A DNA stretch of 40,121 bases. Source: a virus. The stretch covers positions 1 through 40,121 of the IMG/VR virus record IMGVR_UViG_3300009553_000010; one strand, 5' to 3'. The number at the start of each line of letters is the position of its first letter. Positions within the stretch are counted from its first letter, which is position 1. Under the pieces are notes generated by a model. The model searched no databases, was not told the origin of the DNA, and was given only the letters and a program-made list of their open reading frames with translations. The position numbers and the translations under genes are program-made. Shown here piece after piece: positions 36,058 to 40,121 of the stretch.

Positions 36058-38679
36058 TTAAGCGTCTTGCACCGTTGTCCTAAGCTTGCCGTGGCCGGTG
36101 ATATTCTCATGCACGACCTCGACAATAAAGGCATCTGTCGGGCGAATATCGAGGGTTACCCGCGATGCCGCCGGGGCTGCCTGATTTATGCCCGAGTCAA
36201 CTATTGTCACTTCATCGCCGAAGCTACTAAACTGCCGGCCCTGAGCCCCGGTGCTTTGATTTTGCCCGGAGCCGGAGCTGCCGGCCGATCCGAAACCGCC
36301 GCTTGTTTCGCTCTTAAAGCTGTTGCCGGCGGTTGCCCGGCCCGCGATCGCGGCAACCCCGCCGATAGCCCCAAAGATCGCCGCCGAGATAAAGTGCTCG
36401 GTTGCTGATTTATAATATTTCGGATCATTGGTAAACCAACCCATCGCAAGCATGGCGAAACCCTGAGCGAGCTCGAAAAGGGCTTGCACGATTGCCATTT
36501 GAGCGAGCGAGGCCAATACCTCGGCCGCAAACTTTCTAAACGACCCGCCGGCGGTACCAAATAAAACAAACGCGCGAACCGCGGCCCCGACCCCCTGCGC
36601 GACTTGCTGGAATGTACTGGCAAGCATGCCGCCGAGCTTCGTAAGAATATCGACCGGCTTGAGCATTTCCTCGACCGATATGCCGAGCTCACCGAAGAGC
36701 CCGCCCATCGCCCCGCCGCCCATCGAGTCAAAGGTTTTTTGCTCTTGGGTAATACGCTCTTTTTCCGCGGCCTCGGCCCGCCGCTGCTGCAGCTCATCTT
36801 CTCGAGCTTGGGCCTCGGCAAGATGCTCGATATACTCGCCCCATCGCTTTTTGCGTTCGTTATGCCGCTCTTTTTCTTCGGCGTCGAACTTTCGGAGATC
36901 CTCGCCATTCTTAACAATCTGCCGGTTTATCTCTTCCTCGATGAGCTTTCTTTGAGTCGCATCGGTTGTGAGCTTTAAGGTGCTTTCCAAGAGGCTGAGC
37001 CGCTCTTTGCCAACCGCCTTGATGTAATCCCTCTCTTTGAGGATCTTTTGATCTTTCTCCCTCTCGAGAAAAGCGAGCTGCGTTTCGGAGATCGCCCGCA
37101 TGATCGAGATCTTGTTTTTGGCGGCATCCTGCTCGATCTTTGTGCGCTCATCGGCGGCCTTTTTCTCGTTTTTGGTTGTCAGCTCCCGGGCACCGTCGAG
37201 CCGCTTGCGCGAATCCTCATTAATCTTTTCAATCGCGGTACGCTCTTCGATCTCGATCGCCTCGCGTTCCGTTTTATTTGCCGCGGCGGCAAGCTTACTC
37301 GCAAAGCTTTCTTGGGTGAGCTGAATGAGCCGGGCGGTAAATTGCCGCTCATTCTCGACCATATCGGCATGGAACTTATCGGCCGAGACTAACTGATCTT
37401 CATAATTCTTTTTCGTGATCGCTTGCAACTCGGCATAAGCCTGCTCGATGCTTTCTTTTTGGGCTTTATTGAGCCGCTCTTGAGCCGCGAGCTGCTCTTT
37501 GGCGGCCTTTTCCGCGGCGGCCGATTTGAGCCTCGCATCCTCTTCGGCCTCTTGCTGATCGGCCCGGCTCACAACCTCGGGGGCCCCAATGGTGTAATCC
37601 CCCCTCAAAGTTACGGGTGAGCCGGCGGTTGCTCCCGGCGGGGCCCCGGCTCGAGCTCGAGATCGGGCATCCTCGCCGATCGCATGGCCCAATTGATAGG
37701 CCGGATTTACTCGATTTACCCCCGCCAAGAACCCGCCCGTTGCGGCCGAAACATTGTATTCATCGGCCGCTTTCTTGAGGGCTTGCCATTGCAAGACAAG
37801 CCCCTCGAGCGTGAGCGCGAGATTGTTGCCCCATGTGCGGATATTGTCTTTATTTTCGCTAAGAAAATTCGAGAGCCCCCTCGCCATATCGTTAAAGAAC
37901 GGCATGAAAGAGAAACCGATCGCTCGACCCGCCGCCCCCAGTTGATCATTGAGGGTATCCATTTGATCGCCGAACTCATCGGCGGCGGCGGCATCCTCTT
38001 TGCTGAGCGTGAGCCCGAGCTTATGGGCTTTCTCAATAAGAGCATCGAGATTCCCATCGAAAGATTTTATAAACGGTAAGAGCTCGGCCCCCGACTTGCC
38101 GAAAGCATCCATTGCAAGGCTGTTTTGTTTCCAGCCCGCCGGGGCGGCGGCAATCGTCTTTAGGGCCTGCTTGAAAGCGGTTTCCGTATCGGTCGAAGTA
38201 ACCCCCAACCGCTCGAGCTTTTCTTGGGCCTGAGCGGATCCCCTTGTCGCCTCGGCAAGTGTTTTTGAAAACTTGGCGGTTGCACCGGTAACGGCCTCGA
38301 GCGAGCTGCCCAATTGATCCGCGGCAAACTTCATTGCCGAGAGGGCCTCGGTGCTCAAACCTGTCTTTTCGGATGCGTCGAAGATCTCGGCCCCGTATTC
38401 GGCGGCCGCGGTTGAAAGCTTGAAAAGGGCGATCGATGCGCTAACGGCCGCGGCGGCCACGACCATGATGCCGGCACCCGCCGCCGAAGCGATCCCGGTA
38501 AGCGATGTGAACTGCGTAGCAGAAAGGCCCGCCGAATGTGCGAGCTTATCAAAACCGCCGCTTGTAGATTCGGCCTCATCTTTTAGCTCTTTTACTTCTT
38601 TTTTGAAGTCTTTGAACTCTTTGCGGGCTTGATCGGTGTTGCCTTTGGCGGTGAAAATTAATTCGGCTGCCGATGCCAT
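36058..38679 (-). CDS. Tape measure protein
   Basis: The longest gene, 873 aa. N-terminal ~60 residues charged helix, a hydrophobic segment A-G-I-M-V-V-A-A-A-A-V-S-A-S-I-A (about 69-84), tail tape-measure-like repeats of helix through the middle (long Glu/Lys/Gln-rich coiled coil from about 370 to 640), and a hydrophobic, Gly/Ser-rich C-terminal part. At ~0.15 nm per residue it predicts a tail of roughly 130 nm. It follows the chaperones and a 173-bp non-coding gap with the second long repeat. Confidence 0.93.
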   Translation of the reverse strand: MASAAELIFTAKGNTDQARKEFKDFKKEVKELKDEAESTSGGFDKLAHSAGLSATQFTSLTGIASAAGAGIMVVAAAAVSASIALFKLSTAAAEYGAEIFDASEKTGLSTEALSAMKFAADQLGSSLEAVTGATAKFSKTLAEATRGSAQAQEKLERLGVTSTDTETAFKQALKTIAAAPAGWKQNSLAMDAFGKSGAELLPFIKSFDGNLDALIEKAHKLGLTLSKEDAAAADEFGDQMDTLNDQLGAAGRAIGFSFMPFFNDMARGLSNFLSENKDNIRTWGNNLALTLEGLVLQWQALKKAADEYNVSAATGGFLAGVNRVNPAYQLGHAIGEDARSRARAGAPPGATAGSPVTLRGDYTIGAPEVVSRADQQEAEEDARLKSAAAEKAAKEQLAAQERLNKAQKESIEQAYAELQAITKKNYEDQLVSADKFHADMVENERQFTARLIQLTQESFASKLAAAANKTEREAIEIEERTAIEKINEDSRKRLDGARELTTKNEKKAADERTKIEQDAAKNKISIMRAISETQLAFLEREKDQKILKERDYIKAVGKERLSLLESTLKLTTDATQRKLIEEEINRQIVKNGEDLRKFDAEEKERHNERKKRWGEYIEHLAEAQAREDELQQRRAEAAEKERITQEQKTFDSMGGGAMGGLFGELGISVEEMLKPVDILTKLGGMLASTFQQVAQGVGAAVRAFVLFGTAGGSFRKFAAEVLASLAQMAIVQALFELAQGFAMLAMGWFTNDPKYYKSATEHFISAAIFGAIGGVAAIAGRATAGNSFKSETSGGFGSAGSSGSGQNQSTGAQGRQFSSFGDEVTIVDSGINQAAPAASRVTLDIRPTDAFIVEVVHENITGHGKLRTTVQDA

Positions 38680-38852
38680 TGGGTTTTAATGTAACGGTTT
38701 CACCGGCCCGTTATCCCGAGCGAATCGGGTGAAACAGGGTAATTGCGTAAAGTGTTGATTTTATGGCGGGATACGGCAAAAGGTAAAAAGGTATTCCCTA
38801 TATAGCAGATACCTTTTTACCTTTTCATGCGTGAAACGATTTTTCGAGCGGT
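38680..38852. other. Non-coding gap between tail chaperones and tape measure (173 bp)
   Basis: Unusually long for this tightly packed genome. It holds an outer inverted repeat GTTTCACC / GGTGAAAC (38697-38704 / 38728-38735), the second long intergenic repeat with a 17-bp-armed palindrome (38778-38825), and a further GTGAAAC. No gene. It may be a late promoter/operator or an origin- or recombination-type site. Confidence 0.6.
38747..38837. repeat. Long intergenic repeat, copy A, with 17-bp palindrome
   Basis: Direct-repeat partner of 9509-9596. It contains AAAAGGTAAAAAGGTAT (38778-38794), a 14-base loop with TATATAG, and the perfect reverse complement ATACCTTTTTACCTTTT (38809-38825). Such dyad symmetry suggests a protein binding site or cruciform. 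Confidence 0.78.
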
Positions 38853-39215
38853 TTATAAGACGTTTGGATCATCATCCGGATCGATCGGATCCTCGCCGCT
38901 CTCTTCTCTTTCCTGCTCAGCCCGGGCCTCGGCCCGGATCCTTTCGATAAGGGCTTTCACATCGCCGCCCAAAAGTCCGGTGCTCATCACCGCGAGGCTC
39001 TTGATCAAAGCATCGAGCCGGGCGAGGGCCCGTTTGTTTTGAAATTTCAAAACCTCTTTCGCCGCGGCGAGATCGAGATCCATCGCGAGCTGACTATGAT
39101 CTGCGATTTCTAAGAGCTCGCTTGGCCTTTTTCCGAATAGGTGACCCGTTATGCCGAGGCTTAACAGATTGTCCCGATTCGTTACGAAACTCCGCAAGGC
39201 TCTCGCCCTGCTCAC
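38853..39215 (-). CDS. Tail assembly chaperone, frameshift (gpT-like) part
   Basis: A 120-aa frame beginning with GTG inside the C-terminal part of the upstream chaperone and in a different frame. No ribosome site precedes it and a stop lies just upstream in its frame, so independent translation is unlikely. It overlaps the upstream gene by 122 bases and is the +1 (equally -2) frame. A run of six G at 39215-39220 (minus strand GGGGGGT) marks the likely slip site. This is the usual tail-chaperone arrangement, giving a fused product of about 252 aa that guides tape-measure assembly. The mid part is helical, the end acidic. Confidence 0.72.
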   Translation of the reverse strand: MSRARALRSFVTNRDNLLSLGITGHLFGKRPSELLEIADHSQLAMDLDLAAAKEVLKFQNKRALARLDALIKSLAVMSTGLLGGDVKALIERIRAEARAEQEREESGEDPIDPDDDPNVL

Positions 39216-39612
39216 CCCCCGACCAAATCCAGCGCATTATCGCCTCAAAATCCTCGGGCAAGATATCCTCGGGCGAGAGCTCATCATCGGCGGGCCCGCG
39301 ATCCGGTTCGCCCGGTTTCTCGATAAAGATCTTGGGCTCGAGGCAACAATACTCGAGCATGCGCCGGCCCATGTTTTGAGAGTCGACAAAATCTTTCTCG
39401 GTGTAATGCTTGAGCACTATCTCATTCGCCTGAGCTTTATCGGCCTGAGCAACTAATTGCATCTTGGCGGCGAGCGAGGCCGGCAAGAGGCCCGTAGTTG
39501 TCCACTGTTGAATTGGGGCGAGCCGCATGAGAAAGACGGCCCCCGAGGGCAGGGCGAGCGATTGGGTGACTTGTTTTTGCTGAGCTTGTTTCCTGTATTC
39601 GTTTGCTTTCAT
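39094..39612 (-). CDS. Tail assembly chaperone, zero-frame (gpG-like) part
   Basis: A 172-aa protein (MKANEYRKQA). The N-terminus is short and Gln/Lys-rich, then F-L-M-R-L-A-P-I-Q-Q-W and helices; the last ~45 residues are basic and overlap the second frame. It lies directly before the tape measure gene, where tail chaperones always lie. An operator-containing promoter precedes it by about 20 bases. Confidence 0.75.
   Translation of the reverse strand: MKANEYRKQAQQKQVTQSLALPSGAVFLMRLAPIQQWTTTGLLPASLAAKMQLVAQADKAQANEIVLKHYTEKDFVDSQNMGRRMLEYCCLEPKIFIEKPGEPDRGPADDELSPEDILPEDFEAIMRWIWSGGEQGESLAEFRNESGQSVKPRHNGSPIRKKAKRALRNRRS
39214..39220 (-). promoter_or_regulatory. Probable programmed frameshift site (six G)
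   Basis: On the minus strand the zero-frame codons read TCG GGG GGT GAG; a +1 or -2 slip on the G run moves ribosomes into the downstream frame, which opens there. Phage Mu is known to use a -2 slip on a similar G-rich run in its tail chaperone genes. Confidence 0.55.
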
Positions 39613-39627
39613 AGGTTCTTAATTTAG

Positions 39628-39657
39628 AGGCTAACAGAATATGTTATTTCAAGACAA
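39628..39657 (-). promoter_or_regulatory. Promoter with operator in front of the tail chaperones
   Basis: On the minus strand TTGTCT, 18 bases, TAGCCT; the spacer holds TAACA-GAATA-TGTTA (39632-39646), a perfect pair of half-sites. The -10 is 15 bases from the chaperone ATG, so the leader would be very short. It follows the terminator at 39655-39705. Confidence 0.65.
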
Positions 39658-39705
39658 AAAGAGAGCCTCGAGAACGGCAAAGAAACTCGAGGGCTCTCTT
39701 TTTTC
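39655..39705. terminator. Bidirectional rho-independent terminator
   Basis: AGAGAGCC(C)TCGAG and CTCGAGGGCTCTCT form a 13-bp stem with one bulge and a 13-base loop. Minus strand: followed by TTTTT (ends the small exported gene's transcript). Plus strand: followed by a run of six or seven T. It separates the exported protein gene from the chaperone promoter. Confidence 0.85.
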
Positions 39706-39735
39706 TCACGGTACAATGGGCAACCGCGCAGCAAA

Positions 39736-40041
39736 CTAAATACATTCTCGCGGGTGAGGCCGCGGGGCTCGCGTATATCCGGCCAGCTCTTTGATGGGCT
39801 CAAACCGCGGCGGTTCTGAATTCAATATCATTTTACCGATAGCGGGCGAGATCCATTGTCGAGTTTCTTGGATAATCCCCAAAGCGATCAAAGGCTTTAG
39901 ATCGGTGATCGGCGGGCTCTGCCGGCTCTCACCGGCGCCCGGGGCCGCCCGAGCTATATCCGGCGCCCGAGGGATATCACCGCCGAGAAAGATCATGCTC
40001 ATAAAAGCGGCGATCGCGAAAAGGCTAAAAATGAGTTTTTT
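39736..40041 (-). CDS. Small exported protein (101 aa)
   Basis: I chose the ATG giving MKKLIFSLFA because it gives a textbook signal peptide (Lys-Lys, then a hydrophobic core to F-M-S-M-I-F-L-G-G); a TTG 16 codons upstream is an alternative. The mature part is Pro/Arg-rich with P-P-I-T-D-L-K-P-L-I-A-L-G. It is transcribed after the major tail protein through the window junction and ends at a strong terminator. Likely a moron acting in the envelope, for example in exclusion. Function unknown. Confidence 0.65.
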   Translation of the reverse strand, partial: KKLIFSLFAIAAFMSMIFLGGDIPRAPDIARAAPGAGESRQSPPITDLKPLIALGIIQETRQWISPAIGKMILNSEPPRFEPIKELAGYTRAPRPHPRECI

Positions 40042-40121
40042 CATGGGTTTTGCCAAAGCTCCTAGTTTTCTTATTTCGAGAAAAATCAAAAATTAAGTTT
40101 GATACCAAAGGGCCCCGACGA
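39999..40121. repeat. Terminal direct repeat, right copy
   Basis: Exact copy of bases 1-123. It contains the start of the small exported protein gene (39736-40041). The transcript of the major tail protein gene (95-682) therefore runs through the junction into this gene. Confidence 0.93.

Overview
The window looks like one complete genome of a tailed, siphovirus-like phage (Caudoviricetes, HK97-type head). Bases 1-123 are identical to 39999-40121, so the sequence closes into a circle of 39,998 bp. Every confident gene but one lies on the minus strand, so the genome reads from high to low coordinates and continues through the window junction. The host cannot be named from the sequence. A lysis region with a lipoprotein and several membrane-anchored coiled-coil proteins, plus several small protein types that I recall from proteobacterial prophages, point to a Gram-negative host. 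No tRNA, rRNA, CRISPR array, integrase, transposase or DNA polymerase was seen.

Layout in transcription order. (1) Packaging and head: small terminase (14.3 kb), large terminase, portal with a MuF-like C-terminus, a small membrane protein, then a 419-bp non-coding stretch and the only rightward gene (9155-9379), followed by the HK97 prohead protease and major capsid protein (to 7.0 kb). (2) Head-tail joining: small structural proteins, a 617-residue protein with 16 copies of a 22-residue repeat, connector, tail completion proteins and major tail protein (6.9 kb to 0.1 kb). (3) Across the junction: a small exported protein, a terminator, two overlapping tail-assembly chaperone frames with a likely frameshift site, the tape measure protein (873 aa), a lectin-like distal tail protein and two tail hub proteins (to 32.1 kb). 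(4) Lysis: an endolysin carrying two membrane segments, a lipoprotein and three membrane/coiled-coil proteins. (5) Control: a 70-aa XRE-type repressor at 28.3 kb. (6) Early region (28.0 to 14.4 kb): about 30 tightly packed small genes, including an SSB-like protein, a prim-pol/helicase, a J-domain protein, a von Willebrand A protein, a MazG-like pyrophosphohydrolase and an unusual number of small zinc-binding proteins.

The most interesting signal is a set of eight short inverted repeats of the form TAACA-N5-TGTTA, always with the same spacing, nearly all in gaps between genes. They flank the XRE gene on both sides and also precede the early operon, a secreted protein, a structured RNA leader, the endolysin, the tail chaperones and the small terminase. 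At several of them the repeat fills the 17-bp spacer of a plausible minus-strand promoter. This looks like a genome-wide repressor regulon. A second signal is a pair of diverged ~90-bp direct repeats (9.5 kb and 38.8 kb), each built around a palindrome and placed in front of late structural genes. A third is a nested ~119-nt hairpin (25214-25332) directly downstream of one operator, in front of the replication genes.
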